DNA from: Actinomycetes bacterium
Lineage (GTDB): Bacteria > Actinomycetota > Acidimicrobiia > Acidimicrobiales > Acidimicrobiaceae
DNA: 64,000 nt
Assembly (NCBI GenBank): GCA_021841935.1
Contig: JAKCDL010000003.1
Span: forward strand, 124,001 to 188,000
Direction: 5' to 3'
Shown: positions 1 to 10,509 of the stretch, one piece after another
How positions within the stretch are numbered: position 1 is the stretch's first letter
Layout: each line of letters starts with the position of its first letter
Notes under the pieces: generated by a model
Databases searched by the model: none
What the model was told of the DNA's origin: nothing
Seen by the model: the letters and a program-made list of their open reading frames with translations, nothing else
Translations under genes and position numbers: made by a program

Positions 1-2
1 CA

Positions 3-440
3 AAGGAGGCGGAGAGATCCTCCCCTTTCTCTGGGCTGATCCATGGCGATAGCCCAGATCCCTTCACTGAACTCATCGAGCAATCTGAAATGCCAGAGAC
101 CTTCTACCACGTAGAAGTCCTGCACTTTAGCGACGAAATACCTCTTCAATTTGAATCCAGGCTTGTAAATCCGGCCATAGCTCCCGACTTCGTTGAGCAA
201 GATTTTAGAAAAATAACGACGACTGACTACCTGACTGCCGTAGCACCGATCGAAGCTGCCGCCTTCAAAATAACAGCCCAAAAACCTACTACGAGGGTCG
301 CTCAATTGCTTGCAATAGATGATGGTGGGTGGACGATGACTCTTCATCGCGTAACCACCTCGCACGGCCAGTTCGCGTCAGTTAGTGCGATGGCGCACCC
401 CGCAAGATCCTTTGCATTCAGCGGACTCTACCAAATATAA
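3..440 (+). CDS. hutC: HutC-type GntR-family histidine utilisation repressor, C-terminal part
   Basis: The reading frame is open from the first bases of the window, so the N-terminal winged-helix DNA-binding domain lies outside; what remains is the UTRA effector-binding domain. Family hallmarks are visible: the stretch around PLQFESRLVNPAIAPDF, the following QDF and the YL.AVAP segment match the HutC-type UTRA domain. In this family urocanate is the inducer and release from DNA derepresses the hut genes. hutU starts 27 bases downstream on the same strand. The internal ATG at position 90 is not the real start, because the frame continues upstream with UTRA-like residues. The operator cannot be seen here. 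Confidence 0.85.
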   Translation, partial: KEAERSSPFSGLIHGDSPDPFTELIEQSEMPETFYHVEVLHFSDEIPLQFESRLVNPAIAPDFVEQDFRKITTTDYLTAVAPIEAAAFKITAQKPTTRVAQLLAIDDGGWTMTLHRVTTSHGQFASVSAMAHPARSFAFSGLYQI

Positions 441-467
441 AAAACTTGTAAATCCCAAAGGAGAAGC

Positions 468-2138
468 ATGAAAAACGACAGATTTGATCCAACCCGAGTG
501 ATCAGGGCCCCACGCGGAAGTGAACTCAACTGCAAGAATTGGCAGATCGAGGCGCCTTTTCGTATGATTCAGAACAATCTCGACCCAGAGGTAGCTGAGC
601 ATCCCGAATCCCTAATCGTCTACGGAGGAATTGGGAGGGCAGCTCGAAATTGGCCCTCGTTCGATGCGATCCTCAGTTCGCTACGGGATCTCAATGAAGA
701 TGAGACGCTGCTAGTGCAAAGTGGTAAGCCCGTAGCGATCTTTCGAACCCACTTAGATGCTCCGAGGGTTCTCATTGCCAACTCAAATATCGTTGGCCAC
801 TGGGCTAACTGGGACAAGTTCCATGAGCTCGATCAAAAAGGGCTGATGATGTATGGACAAATGACCGCAGGTTCGTGGATCTACATCGGTAGCCAGGGAA
901 TCGTTCAAGGAACCTATGAAACGTTCTATGCCATCGCTAACAAACACTTTGGCGGTGACCCTACCGGTAGGTGGATCCTTACTGCTGGGCTCGGTGGAAT
1001 GGGTGGGGCACAACCCCTAGCGGCTACGATGGCTGGATTTTCAATGATTGCGGTCGAATGCGATGAGAGCAGGATTGATATGAGAATCAGTTCACGCTAC
1101 CTCGATCGAAAAGCACTCTCGCTGAGCGAGGCGGTTGCGATGATCAAAGAGGCGCAATTAGATGGTAGTGCGATATCCGTTGGCCTTCTTGGAAACGCTG
1201 CCGACATCTTCGAAGAGATCGTCGAATCCGACTTCCTTCCCGATGTTGTGACCGACCAAACAAGTGCCCACGATCCGATCAACGGCTACCTTCCTAGCAA
1301 TTGGAGTGTCGAGGAGTGGAGACGAGCCGCAACGGATGACCCCAAAGGAGTCGAGAGGGCAGCGAGGGCTACAATCGCGCGCCACGTAAAGGCTATGCTC
1401 CGCTTCGCTGATATGGAGATTCCCACAGTCGACTACGGCAATAATATTCGCCAGATAGCATTCGAAGAGGGTATAAAGAGGGCATTCGACTTCCCCGGTT
1501 TTGTACCCGCATACATAAGGCCTCTATTCTGCGAAGGTTACGGTCCATTTCGATGGGTAGCTCTTTCAGGCGACCCAGAAGACATATACAAGACCGACCA
1601 AAAGGTAAAAGAGCTCATTCCAGACGACCCTCATCTTCACAACTGGCTAGATATGGCTCGTGAAAGGATTAGCTTTCAAGGACTTCCGGCAAGAATCTGT
1701 TGGATAGGAGTTAAAGATCGATATCGCATTGCGATGGCCTTCAATGAGATGGTCGCAGACGGAACTCTAAAAGCTCCAATAGTGATCGGTCGCGATCACC
1801 TCGACACTGGATCTGTTGCAAGCCCGAATAGAGAGACCGAGGCAATGATAGATGGAAGCGACGCCATCGCCGACTGGCCTCTTCTAAATGCAATGACCGC
1901 CGTCGCAGGAGGAGCAACTTGGGTATCGATGCACCATGGAGGAGGAGTCGGTATTGGGTTTTCGCAACACTCTGGAGTTGTCATAGTCGCAGACGGGACG
2001 GCTGAAGCTAAAGTGCGCCTCGAGCGAGTCCTGTTCAATGACCCAGCGATCGGTGTGGTTCGTCACGCCGACGCAGGCTATGAACTTGCCATTGAAGCCA
2101 TCGGTGCATCGGGAATTAAAGTTCCCCGAATCTCATAG
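468..2138 (+). CDS. hutU: Urocanate hydratase
   Basis: Cytoplasmic NAD-dependent enzyme converting urocanate to imidazolonepropionate, the second step of histidine degradation. The 556-residue length is normal for the family. Visible hallmarks are the [11 protein letters not shown] block near residue 50, the glycine-rich NAD-binding GLGGMGGAQ near residue 174, the active-site cysteine in GLPARICW (about residue 411, matching Cys410 of the Pseudomonas enzyme), and the C-terminal [10 protein letters not shown]. The start is an ATG preceded by AAAGGAGAAGC. It is followed by hutI after 21 bases, so the two are probably cotranscribed. Confidence 0.98.
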   Translation: MKNDRFDPTRVIRAPRGSELNCKNWQIEAPFRMIQNNLDPEVAEHPESLIVYGGIGRAARNWPSFDAILSSLRDLNEDETLLVQSGKPVAIFRTHLDAPRVLIANSNIVGHWANWDKFHELDQKGLMMYGQMTAGSWIYIGSQGIVQGTYETFYAIANKHFGGDPTGRWILTAGLGGMGGAQPLAATMAGFSMIAVECDESRIDMRISSRYLDRKALSLSEAVAMIKEAQLDGSAISVGLLGNAADIFEEIVESDFLPDVVTDQTSAHDPINGYLPSNWSVEEWRRAATDDPKGVERAARATIARHVKAMLRFADMEIPTVDYGNNIRQIAFEEGIKRAFDFPGFVPAYIRPLFCEGYGPFRWVALSGDPEDIYKTDQKVKELIPDDPHLHNWLDMARERISFQGLPARICWIGVKDRYRIAMAFNEMVADGTLKAPIVIGRDHLDTGSVASPNRETEAMIDGSDAIADWPLLNAMTAVAGGATWVSMHHGGGVGIGFSQHSGVVIVADGTAEAKVRLERVLFNDPAIGVVRHADAGYELAIEAIGASGIKVPRIS

Positions 2139-2159
2139 ATGAAGTTGCGGTGAAAATAT

Positions 2160-3368
2160 ATGGAAAAGTTGATCGCACTGAAAAACGCAACGATTGCAGA
2201 TTGTGACAACGATGGGCGCTATCGAATTCTTCGCGATTCATCGCTAATAATTCAAGATGGCATAATCAAGGCAATTGGCGACGCCACATCATTGGCGGTC
2301 GACGAAATCATTGATTTAGGCGGTCGCCTGGTCACTCCAGGGCTAATCGATGTCCACACCCACTTGATATACGGAGGTGACCGATCACATGAGTTTTCCT
2401 TGCGGCTAAATGGCGCAACCTATGAGGAGATATCAAGAGCTGGCGGTGGAATATCGTCAACGGTGATCTCGACTCGGCAGTTGGACGACGATTCTCTACT
2501 AGCGCAAACCAAAGAACGACTAACATCCATGGCGGCATCTGGAACCACTACCATTGAGATCAAGTCTGGCTATGGTCTCAGCTTTGAAGATGAGCGAAGA
2601 CTTTTAGAGCTGATCCAAAGGATCAAGGCCTCTTCACCGATAAACATCTTTGCGACCTATCTAGCGGCACACGCCATGCCAAAGGAGTTCAATGGAACTA
2701 AGAGCGACTACATCGACGAAGTAGTAAGTACGAGATTACCTGAACTTCATCGACGAAACCTCTTCGATAAGGTCGATCTCTTCTGCGATTCAATCGCATT
2801 TTCGCTTCAAGATAGCCTACGCATCATCGATTGGTGCACCACAAACGCAATTCCATTTAGCGTCCATGGAGAGCAGTTGACCCATAGCGGAATTGCAAAG
2901 GAGGCTGCGCTTAGGGGAGCTCTGTCAGTTGATCACCTCGAGCAAGTAACACATGAGGATGTCCATTCAATCGCCAAGACAGATACGGTTTCAGTACTTC
3001 TTCCAGGTGCGTACTACTTTCTAAGGGAGACGGTCACACCACCGATCGAGCAAATTCTCAAAGCAGGCTGCAAAGTTGCAATTGCTACCGATCATAACCC
3101 TGGGACTTCTCCCCTCTATAGCCTTCCACTAGCAATGAACCTTGCAAGTACTCTCTTCCGGATTCCTACAAATATTGCCCTAGCAGCCGTTACTAGGTGG
3201 GCGGCCCAAGCTTTGGGATACGTTGATCGAGGAGCAATAGAAGTAGGGCTGAGAGCGGACTTAGCCATCTGGAATCTTGAACATCCCGATCAACTCTGCT
3301 ATCGGATTGGTTCGAACGATCTCGAAGAAACCTTTGTATTAGGCGAAAGGGTGCATTTGCGTGGCTAA
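2160..3368 (+). CDS. hutI: Imidazolonepropionase
   Basis: Amidohydrolase-superfamily enzyme hydrolysing imidazolonepropionate to N-formimino-glutamate, the third step of histidine degradation. The metal-binding HTHLIYGGDR appears near residue 65, followed by KSGYGL, HGEQLTHSG, DHLEQV and the ATDHNPGTSP motif, in the family order. Its 402 residues are the usual length. It lies between hutU and hutG, and its end overlaps the GTG start of hutG by eight bases, which suggests translational coupling. Confidence 0.97.
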   Translation: MEKLIALKNATIADCDNDGRYRILRDSSLIIQDGIIKAIGDATSLAVDEIIDLGGRLVTPGLIDVHTHLIYGGDRSHEFSLRLNGATYEEISRAGGGISSTVISTRQLDDDSLLAQTKERLTSMAASGTTTIEIKSGYGLSFEDERRLLELIQRIKASSPINIFATYLAAHAMPKEFNGTKSDYIDEVVSTRLPELHRRNLFDKVDLFCDSIAFSLQDSLRIIDWCTTNAIPFSVHGEQLTHSGIAKEAALRGALSVDHLEQVTHEDVHSIAKTDTVSVLLPGAYYFLRETVTPPIEQILKAGCKVAIATDHNPGTSPLYSLPLAMNLASTLFRIPTNIALAAVTRWAAQALGYVDRGAIEVGLRADLAIWNLEHPDQLCYRIGSNDLEETFVLGERVHLRG

Positions 3369-4347
3369 AAGTTTCGAGAAATATGCAAAACGCGGAAGTG
3401 ACAACAGTGATCGCCGCCTACGCCTCTTTGACTTCGTGGTAGACCGCAAGTACGACGATCCGCCACTCTATAGCGGGCAGCCAGCGTTAGTGGGGTATCC
3501 CTTCGACATCGGGGTTGGGAGAAACAACGGAAGAGTTGGGGCAAAAGAGGGCCCAGAGGCACTCCGGAAGGCACTCGCCAACTTAGCCTGGCAGGGTAGC
3601 TCCATGGTTGCCGATCTTGGCGATATCATCTCTGGTCAAGGCGAAATATTTGCTGATAGCAAATATTTCGACCTCAAAGATGAAGTCGAGTCGAGTCAGG
3701 CCGCCCTCTACAGCACGGTACTCGCCGCGATCAATGGTGGATATTTTCCGGTCGTGCTCGGAGGAGGCCATGACCTTGCCGCAGCGACCACACTCGCAGC
3801 CACCGTCTTTAGTGCAACTGAAAATAAGAGCTGCGCAATACTAAATTTCGACGCGCACTTTGACCTTCGCAGGCAATCACGAGCTAATTCAGGTACTGGG
3901 TTTCTACAGGCTTATGAGATCAACAAAAAAATGAGCCTCGACAACTACCACTACACCGCTGTCGGAATAGCCGAGACCTCGAATACCCAGCTGCTATTTG
4001 AGACCGCAGCCTCAATCGGAGCAAAATTCTTAATCGACCGCAAGGTCGATGTTAGTGGCAGAAACTTCGTGGACGATATCATAAAAAACTTCGATAGCAT
4101 CTACGTAAGTGTCGATCTCGACTCCATAGAGTTATCCTCCATGAAGGCAGTTTCGGCACCAGCCGCCTACGGCATCGCTCTGCGCACCATCGAAGAACTA
4201 CTTTCATCTTTAGTTGAAAGCCACAAGGTAATTGGCGTCGACTTTGCTGAATTCAACCCACGCCTCGATGATGACTCTACCTCATCAAGAGTCGCAGCGC
4301 GACTGATACACACAATCCTCTCAACCCAAACTTCGGGAATTAACTAA
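3361..4347 (+). CDS. hutG: Formimidoylglutamase (arginase family)
   Basis: Ureohydrolase-fold enzyme expected to split N-formimino-glutamate into glutamate and formamide, ending the four-step histidine pathway. Mn-binding motifs of the family are visible: GGGHDLA, NFDAHFDLR and SVDLDSIE, plus a GVDFAEFNP block near the end. The GTG start lies inside the end of hutI. The 328 residues match HutG. Assignment as formimidoylglutamase rather than agmatinase or arginase rests mainly on operon context. No hutH (histidine ammonia-lyase) follows; the next gene is on the opposite strand. Confidence 0.92.
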   Translation: MAKSFEKYAKRGSDNSDRRLRLFDFVVDRKYDDPPLYSGQPALVGYPFDIGVGRNNGRVGAKEGPEALRKALANLAWQGSSMVADLGDIISGQGEIFADSKYFDLKDEVESSQAALYSTVLAAINGGYFPVVLGGGHDLAAATTLAATVFSATENKSCAILNFDAHFDLRRQSRANSGTGFLQAYEINKKMSLDNYHYTAVGIAETSNTQLLFETAASIGAKFLIDRKVDVSGRNFVDDIIKNFDSIYVSVDLDSIELSSMKAVSAPAAYGIALRTIEELLSSLVESHKVIGVDFAEFNPRLDDDSTSSRVAARLIHTILSTQTSGIN

Positions 4348-4369
4348 ATAGATCTGTGTCAAAGTGGAG

Positions 4370-6709
4370 CTAAAGCGACCTCGTAGATGGAGTCAATTCA
4401 GTCGTAACCACCGCCAAGAGAGATCTCCTCAGAAGGGATCTGACACTGCTATCTTCAATCGTTGAACCGTCCCTATTGACAATGTAGAAGGTGTCGACGA
4501 CGTCATCGCCTATCGTGAGCGCCTTAGCATGGGCAATGTCTAGGTCCATCGACGCAATTGCGGAAGTAAGTCGATAAAGCGTCCCGACTTCGTCTGGCCC
4601 ACACACTTCGACAACCGTTGCGCGATCGGAGGCATCGTCGTATATCGTCACCCTTGGAGGGATCTTTGCCGACTCAGCAACACTGCGCCGCTTACGGGCG
4701 TTAGAAGTTGTCTTTTCAGCTATTCTCCGCTCTAGATAAGAGTGGTCGTCGATAGCCTTACGAAGATCAACTTCGAATCGAGTCCAGTTCGTATCGCGAT
4801 TGAAGGGAGAGACCGCCTTAATCTTTTCAACCGCCACGTCACCTCGCGAATAGACGTCGGCACTGACGATGTTCAAGTTGTAAAGCGCCAGCGTACCCGC
4901 AACCTTAGAGAAAAGTCCTAAATGATCTCGGGCTGCTATGTAAAGGTAGTCATTGTCGTGGCGAACAGTCAATGAGTCATCAAAGCTTGAGATCAGCTCC
5001 GACTCTACGGCGCCAATATCACTGCCAGGGAGTTGAATCGAACCATCTTTTAGATAGCTTCTCGTGGACTGACACAACTTCGCAATGAGCTCTTCCTTCC
5101 AAGTCGACCATGCAGCCGGTCCAGTCGCCCGCGAATCAGCTTCAGTTAAGACTTCCAAAAGATCGAGTGTCGTCACGTCCACCACTGCACTTGCAACATC
5201 TTCGATGGTCTTAGGATCTGAAATATCTCTTCGTGTTGCCGTATCGGCAAGAAGAAGGTGATGGACTACTAGACGCTCGATGATGTCGACATCTCCCTCC
5301 GCTAATCCCATTCTTTCGGAGATTGATCGAGCTAACTTTGCTCCGACTAATGAATGGTCTCCTTCGATCCCCTTTCCGATATCATGAAGAAGTGCAGCAA
5401 CTATCAGAAGATCGGGTCTTTTTACCCGTCTTCTCAACTTCCCTGCTCCAACCGCCGCCTCAATAAGGTGACGATCGACCGTGTAAGTATGATATGCGTT
5501 GCGTTGAGGCCGATATCTGACGTGGCCCCACTCAGGAATTATCTTGTCGAGAAGCCCGTAGTGATCCAACCTCTCCATCACAGCAATACCAGGCGCTCCA
5601 GCGGAGAGTATTGCAATAAGTGAATTAAGAGTTTGCTGATCCCAGATATCAGATATCGCCTCTAGACGCTCAGAACATATCTCAAGAGCATCGACGCAGA
5701 TTCCAAGGCCAAGAGTCAAAGAGGTAGCCGCGATCCTCAGGATCACTTTGGCGTCGTAGTCGCCGAGGGCTGCTGGATCGATGCAAATCTCACTTCCATG
5801 TGAGAAGACACCCTTAGGTATTGCTCCCCATGCATCTCCTATGCTCTTGTGGCTTAGCTTTCGACTCTCAGTGACCCTAAATTTCTCCTCTAGTGACCTC
5901 GAGATGAATCTTCCCGCCTCAGATACCTGCTTCATTAGCTCATCAGAGTCGACCATACCAAGACTCTGAGCGATACCGTCCTGATCTTGAAGGTTGAGTC
6001 TATTAGAGGCTCTGTCAGATCGAACTTGGAGAAGATTTCGAACTTTGAGAAGGAGCTGTGCCGATTCGTTAAGGCGCGCAATTGAATTTTCCCCGCTCGG
6101 ATCTGCTAGCAGAAGTTGACGGAGGAGAACTACATCTCTCAATCCTCCGTGCGACTCCTTGACATCTGGCTCTAATAGAAAAGCAAGCTCTCCCGAATCT
6201 CTCTTACGAGATTCGCTATTTTGGCGCATAATCACACGGTATCTATCGAGACGAGATACAAATCGGTCGTGCATCTTTGAGACGAGGTTGGCAAATAAAA
6301 ACTCATCTCCATATATCAATCGTGCGTCGAGCATTCCAAACAGCGCACGGGGATCTGCTTCTGCGACCCTAGCTGCTTGAGCTACAGTTCGAACAGAGTA
6401 GTCAAGACCTACTCTGGAATCCCAAATCGTATACCAGAGCGATTCTGTAAAGTGCTCGACAGCTAGGCGCGGCTTGTGTAAAAGAAGCACATCTAGGTCA
6501 GAGTGCGGACCTAGTTCTCGTCTACCGTAGCCCCCGATCGCAATTACAGCAATACCTTGAAAGCCTTCACAGAGGCCACGGATGAACTCATCTGATGCGT
6601 CACTTAGCTCGGTCATCGTCGCAGCCTTCGACCAATCGGAGGCGATATGAAGTCGTCTCCGATCTAAAAATTGCGCTAATAACTCGGATCGCTTCGCTGG
6701 TCCCACCAT
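4370..6709 (-). CDS. glnD: Bifunctional PII nucleotidyltransferase/removing enzyme GlnD
   Basis: Senses glutamine and modifies or demodifies the PII protein. The nucleotidyltransferase motif GGYGRRELGPHSDLDVLLL is near residues 58-77, an HD hydrolase motif with HDIGKG is near residue 441, and two C-terminal ACT glutamine-sensing domains begin near residues 583 and 697. The 779 residues fit actinobacterial GlnD. In Corynebacterium and Streptomyces the equivalent enzyme adenylylates rather than uridylylates PII, so the nucleotide used here is open. It is the third gene of amt-glnB-glnD, 108 bases after glnB. The ATG is preceded by GAGAGGA. Confidence 0.96.
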   Translation of the reverse strand: MVGPAKRSELLAQFLDRRRLHIASDWSKAATMTELSDASDEFIRGLCEGFQGIAVIAIGGYGRRELGPHSDLDVLLLHKPRLAVEHFTESLWYTIWDSRVGLDYSVRTVAQAARVAEADPRALFGMLDARLIYGDEFLFANLVSKMHDRFVSRLDRYRVIMRQNSESRKRDSGELAFLLEPDVKESHGGLRDVVLLRQLLLADPSGENSIARLNESAQLLLKVRNLLQVRSDRASNRLNLQDQDGIAQSLGMVDSDELMKQVSEAGRFISRSLEEKFRVTESRKLSHKSIGDAWGAIPKGVFSHGSEICIDPAALGDYDAKVILRIAATSLTLGLGICVDALEICSERLEAISDIWDQQTLNSLIAILSAGAPGIAVMERLDHYGLLDKIIPEWGHVRYRPQRNAYHTYTVDRHLIEAAVGAGKLRRRVKRPDLLIVAALLHDIGKGIEGDHSLVGAKLARSISERMGLAEGDVDIIERLVVHHLLLADTATRRDISDPKTIEDVASAVVDVTTLDLLEVLTEADSRATGPAAWSTWKEELIAKLCQSTRSYLKDGSIQLPGSDIGAVESELISSFDDSLTVRHDNDYLYIAARDHLGLFSKVAGTLALYNLNIVSADVYSRGDVAVEKIKAVSPFNRDTNWTRFEVDLRKAIDDHSYLERRIAEKTTSNARKRRSVAESAKIPPRVTIYDDASDRATVVEVCGPDEVGTLYRLTSAIASMDLDIAHAKALTIGDDVVDTFYIVNRDGSTIEDSSVRSLLRRSLLAVVTTELTPSTRSL

Positions 6710-6817
6710 CTTCGAATCCTCTCAAAGAGATAAAGCACTTTCATATTAAACGCACCGAGAGGGACTAAGTAGTTAGCACTTAGCCCCTCCCACCTTGAAT
6801 TGCTCGGTTCTACGGCA

Positions 6818-8505
<1,688 letters not shown>

Positions 8506-8591
8506 TTCCCTCCTTATTCCCAACATCGACACTCGTCGGCTCCACGCCATTGTGACCCGAGATGCGATTGCCTACACGCTATTTAGAGCGT

Positions 8592-8629
8592 GTTTCTAGA
8601 ACAATTCAAATTTGTTACTTCTCTGTTAC
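8592..8629 (-). promoter_or_regulatory. Candidate GlnR-type operator upstream of amt
   Basis: Read on the minus strand the stretch is GTAAC-n6-GTAAC-n6-GAATT-n6-GAAAC, four 5-mers with an exact 11-base period. The published actinobacterial GlnR box is gTnAc-n6-GaAAc repeated. The first site matches fully, the second has one mismatch, the third is poor and the fourth matches the GaAAc half. It lies between amt and a divergent small gene. A separate 7-bp palindrome (8574-8580 with 8587-8593) touches its amt-proximal edge. The role is inferred from motif and position only. Confidence 0.5.
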
Positions 8630-8707
8630 GTGGACGAACTTGAATAATTAATCTTTTATCTCAGTTGTGACGAAGAGAGAATATCTTCGTTTCAAACAGG
8701 GTGGGTG

Positions 8708-8920
8708 ATGTGCCTCATGACAACTATTGAACTTGAATCCAAAGTTTTTCGAATCGGAAAGTGTCACGCCACTGTCGCTCTGTTGGATGGCGATCGAATC
8801 GTCGACGTAGAGGTCGTTTCAATCTGTGGTGGCCCTTCGCCAACTCTTTGGATCTCCCGTGCCGACGAGGACATCTTCATTCCTGTCTTCAACGTTGCGA
8901 GTATCGAAACAGTCGCCTAG
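8708..8920 (+). CDS. Small hypothetical protein
   Basis: Not recognised. A 70-residue, mostly polar, probably beta-rich protein containing a GGPSPTLWIS segment and a VDVEV strand; no membrane segment or signal peptide. It is transcribed divergently from amt. Three in-frame starts lie close together: GTG at 8705, ATG at 8708 and ATG at 8717. The purine-rich AGGGTGGG just upstream favours one of the first two. Codon use and the absence of any competing gene make it likely to be real. Confidence 0.6.
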   Translation: MCLMTTIELESKVFRIGKCHATVALLDGDRIVDVEVVSICGGPSPTLWISRADEDIFIPVFNVASIETVA

Positions 8921-9043
8921 TAAGGCTCGAACTTGAAAAGACCTAATAAAGCTGAAGGCATCTCTCAATAAATTCACAACTTCGAAGACAACTATGTAAG
9001 TATCGAAAGAAAGTTTCGGTCGGTTGATTTCGAAAGGAAGAAT

Positions 9044-9343
9044 ATGTGGCACGATGGCTTCGCAATGAGTAGTCCAGACCCTTTCAGCACAATAGCGACA
9101 TTTCTACTGATGGTTGGAATCTTCGGTGGAGGCGCCTACCTTATAGCTCGTTCGATTGCGGGCGATCGATTACACATCGGACCAAGACACCATAGAGTCC
9201 AAAATCACTTGGACGACAACGATCCAAAAGTTATCCTCGACCGCAGATTTGCTAACGGCGAGATCACTGTCGAGCAGTACAAAGAGGCACTTGATCTTCT
9301 CGGATACGGCAACTTTGACGCCCACAGCACAGGCGGGCAGTAA
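9044..9343 (+). CDS. Small membrane protein with C-terminal SHOCT domain
   Basis: A 99-residue protein with one membrane-spanning segment near residues 17-36 (IATFLLMVGIFGGGAYLIA) and a C-terminal short helical SHOCT motif, DPKVILDRRFANGEITVEQY. SHOCT domains are common at the ends of small actinobacterial membrane proteins and may mediate oligomerisation; the function is unknown. AAAGGAAG lies just ahead of the ATG. The gene ends before a strong convergent terminator. Confidence 0.8.
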   Translation: MWHDGFAMSSPDPFSTIATFLLMVGIFGGGAYLIARSIAGDRLHIGPRHHRVQNHLDDNDPKVILDRRFANGEITVEQYKEALDLLGYGNFDAHSTGGQ

Positions 9344-9410
9344 AAAATTCGGTCACGAAACCGTGACTAGCAGATTCCCCCAAGGAAAACCCAAACCCTA
9401 ACCCAAAAAG

Positions 9411-9442
9411 AAGGCCGTACGTTCACCCCTACGTACGGCCTT
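9411..9442. terminator. Bidirectional intrinsic terminator
   Basis: A perfect 12-bp inverted repeat (9411-9422 and 9431-9442) with an 8-base loop sits between the convergent SHOCT gene and the fumarylacetoacetase-family gene. On the minus strand the stem is followed by CTTTTTGGG. On the plus strand the run after the stem is pyrimidine-rich but poorer in T. It probably ends both transcripts. Confidence 0.85.
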
Positions 9443-9517
9443 CGCCCTATTTCAAAGGCTACCAAAAGAAGTATTTAAAATCATTTCACCGAAGACTCAA
9501 AGCCGGTGTCCAAAACA

Positions 9518-10381
9518 TCAAACGAACTCATTAGATATAGTGCCGAGGCCATCGATGGTCACCTCTACAACGTCGCCTGATTGAAGGAATCTAGGAGGCA
9601 CAAATCCGGCGCCAACGCCTGAAGAGGTACCTGTGAATATAAGATCCCCTGGTCTCAAAGTAACGATTTGAGAGAGGTAACTAACCGTTTGGTCGACAGA
9701 AAAGATATGGTTCTCAGTGTTAGAGCTTTGACGTACCTCGCCATTGACGACGGTCTTTATCCCTAACCCTGCTTGGTAATCAACCTTTGAAACCGGAACG
9801 ATACCGGGACCAAATGGAGTTGAAGCATCAAAAATCTTGCCCTGCAAGAATTGGCTAGTGCGCCGCTGGAAGTCCCTCATTGAAGTGTCGTTTCCAACGC
9901 AGAATCCCCCTATGACCCCGCGCGCCTCGTCAACAGTTACGTTTCGCGCGAGCTTTCCTATGACCACTACAAGCTCGCCCTCGTAGTCCGTCGAAGCACT
10001 AATCGACGGAAGGGATATCTTCCCGAATGGGGACGTTAGCGAATCGCAGAACTTTGCGAATAAGGTCGGATAAGTAGGTATCTCGTGGCCCATCTCGAGA
10101 ATGTGATCACGGAAGTTCAAACCTATGCAAGCGACCTTAGATGGCCGAGCAATCGGAGCTTCAATTGCGTAATCGGCTAGGCTCTGCCTTTCAAGATCGT
10201 TCGACTCGTCCACCAACGCTCCTAAGTCGTATCCTGAATCAACAAGTGAATCAAGGCTTGAGTATCCAGTAAGTGATACGCTACTTTCCCCTTGATAAAC
10301 ACCAACATACTGAAGACCATCTCCACCACGGAGTTGAAGTAGAGTTCCGACAACGATGCGGTCGTCAAAATTAATCGTCAC
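9518..10381 (-). CDS. Fumarylacetoacetate hydrolase family protein
   Basis: A 287-residue protein of the FAH superfamily, which cleaves or decarboxylates beta-diketo acids with a divalent metal. The C-terminal catalytic domain begins near residue 78 with KVACIGLNFRDH and carries the acidic metal ligands in DYEGELVVVIG and the DTSMRDFQ block, then GPGIVP and FTGTSSGVG. The true substrate cannot be read from sequence: acylpyruvates, oxaloacetate and 2-hydroxyhepta-diene-dioates all occur in the family. The GTG start has AGGAGAG upstream. It is monocistronic. Confidence 0.9.
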   Translation of the reverse strand: MTINFDDRIVVGTLLQLRGGDGLQYVGVYQGESSVSLTGYSSLDSLVDSGYDLGALVDESNDLERQSLADYAIEAPIARPSKVACIGLNFRDHILEMGHEIPTYPTLFAKFCDSLTSPFGKISLPSISASTDYEGELVVVIGKLARNVTVDEARGVIGGFCVGNDTSMRDFQRRTSQFLQGKIFDASTPFGPGIVPVSKVDYQAGLGIKTVVNGEVRQSSNTENHIFSVDQTVSYLSQIVTLRPGDLIFTGTSSGVGAGFVPPRFLQSGDVVEVTIDGLGTISNEFV

Positions 10382-10509
10382 TTAGTTACTCTCCTACGCT
10401 GTTTCACTTCCAACCACTATGAACCCATAATAGGGTAGGAGACAACAAGAAGATAAATCAATTTGGATAAAGCGCTGCGACGCTATCTATGCACTTTAGA
10501 GGAGAACAA

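Noticed and set aside
8671-8689. CGAAGA/TCTTCG inverted repeat before the small gene at 8708
   Set aside because: Only six base pairs around a 7-base centre with no further support; could occur by chance.
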